A DNA stretch of 23,171 nucleotides from CAYZZU01 sp964483105 (lineage in GTDB: Bacteria > CG2-30-53-67): NCBI GenBank assembly GCA_964483105.1, contig CAYZZU010000034.1, positions 1 through 23,171 on the forward strand. Reading direction: 5' to 3'. The translations under genes were made by a program, and so were the position numbers. The notes beneath the pieces are model-generated. The model saw only the letters and a list, made by a program, of their open reading frames with translations, did no database searches and was not told where the DNA came from. This document shows positions 22,898-23,171 of the stretch, piece after piece. Numbering within the stretch: position 1 is the first letter of the stretch; each line of letters opens with the position of its first letter.

Positions 22898-23171
22898 AGA
22901 GGTGCCGCAGGATCAGGATGAAAACGCCTTCCGCAGGTTAAACGGGAATATCTCCTCACAGAATCATCATTCGTTCCTGATTGTCCCGCTGGATTTTTTT
23001 CCTCACATTCAACCGACACCCAGGGCCACCCTGGGACCCCCCCGAGCGGCCGATCGCTCCTGGGAGTCCTTCTTTGGGGAACCCGCCGTTGGACCTTTCA
23101 TGCCGAAGAAGTAGATATTTCTTGCAACCCTTGTGGTGTCAGGCCTTGACATATGACATAATTTGAAGGTA
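22898..23171. other. Non-coding stretch at the right edge
   Basis: No supportable gene. It holds a small hairpin CCCAGGG-CCA-CCCTGGG (23019-23035) without a following T run, possibly the end of the carD transcript, and a lone TTGACA at 23146-23151 whose -10 partner would lie at or past the window edge. Confidence 0.4.

Noticed and set aside
23146..23151. TTGACA near the right edge as a promoter
   Set aside because: The matching -10 position falls at or beyond the end of the window, so it cannot be judged.

Overview
The window looks like chromosomal DNA of a motile Gram-negative (diderm) bacterium, most likely of the deltaproteobacterial/Desulfobacterota type or a similar lineage such as Nitrospirota. 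The evidence is a flagellar set with both P-ring (FlgI) and L-ring (FlgH, a lipoprotein), sigma54- and sigma28-type promoters arranged as a flagellar hierarchy, the CsrA-FliW pair usual outside enterics, a CarD-family regulator and an RNase G. I cannot name the species from sequence alone. No rRNA, tRNA or CRISPR array was seen.

Left part (1-5.8 kb), mostly minus strand and accessory in character. The window opens with the tail of a reading frame, possibly a transposase, that runs into a perfect 25-bp inverted repeat. Then come a DsrE-like protein followed by a molybdate-binding-like protein with no signal peptide; a hipBA toxin-antitoxin pair with two matching operator-like palindromes exactly 40 bp apart; a LarE-type sulfur transferase of the three-cysteine type; and cheV, preceded by a strong sigma28-type promoter match.

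Middle (5.8-16.5 kb). After a non-coding stretch holding a NosL-like gene remnant, a near-perfect sigma54 promoter starts a tightly packed flagellar operon: flgF-flgG-flgA-flgH-flgI-flgJ (rod-binding only)-flgN-flgK-flgL-csrA-fliW. A second, sigma28-type promoter lies between flgJ and flgN, so rod and ring genes would be made first and the hook-filament junction genes boosted later. On the opposite strand, convergent with fliW, are flgM (anti-sigma28) and a very short rod-family protein, again behind a sigma28-type promoter. FlgM, FlgN, CsrA and FliW together form the post-assembly control circuit.

Right part (16.7-23.2 kb). rng (RNase G) is followed after 5 bp by a copper-type P1B ATPase (copA), a 53-residue glycine-rich membrane protein, a class II aldolase on the minus strand, and a divergently transcribed carD-family gene. 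The last 270 bp hold no gene I can support.

Most of the window is well-known machinery. The points most worth a second look are the paired hipBA operators, the cytosolic binding-protein/DsrE pair, the FlgM-linked mini rod protein, and the promoter placements that move the start codons of flgF and flgN.
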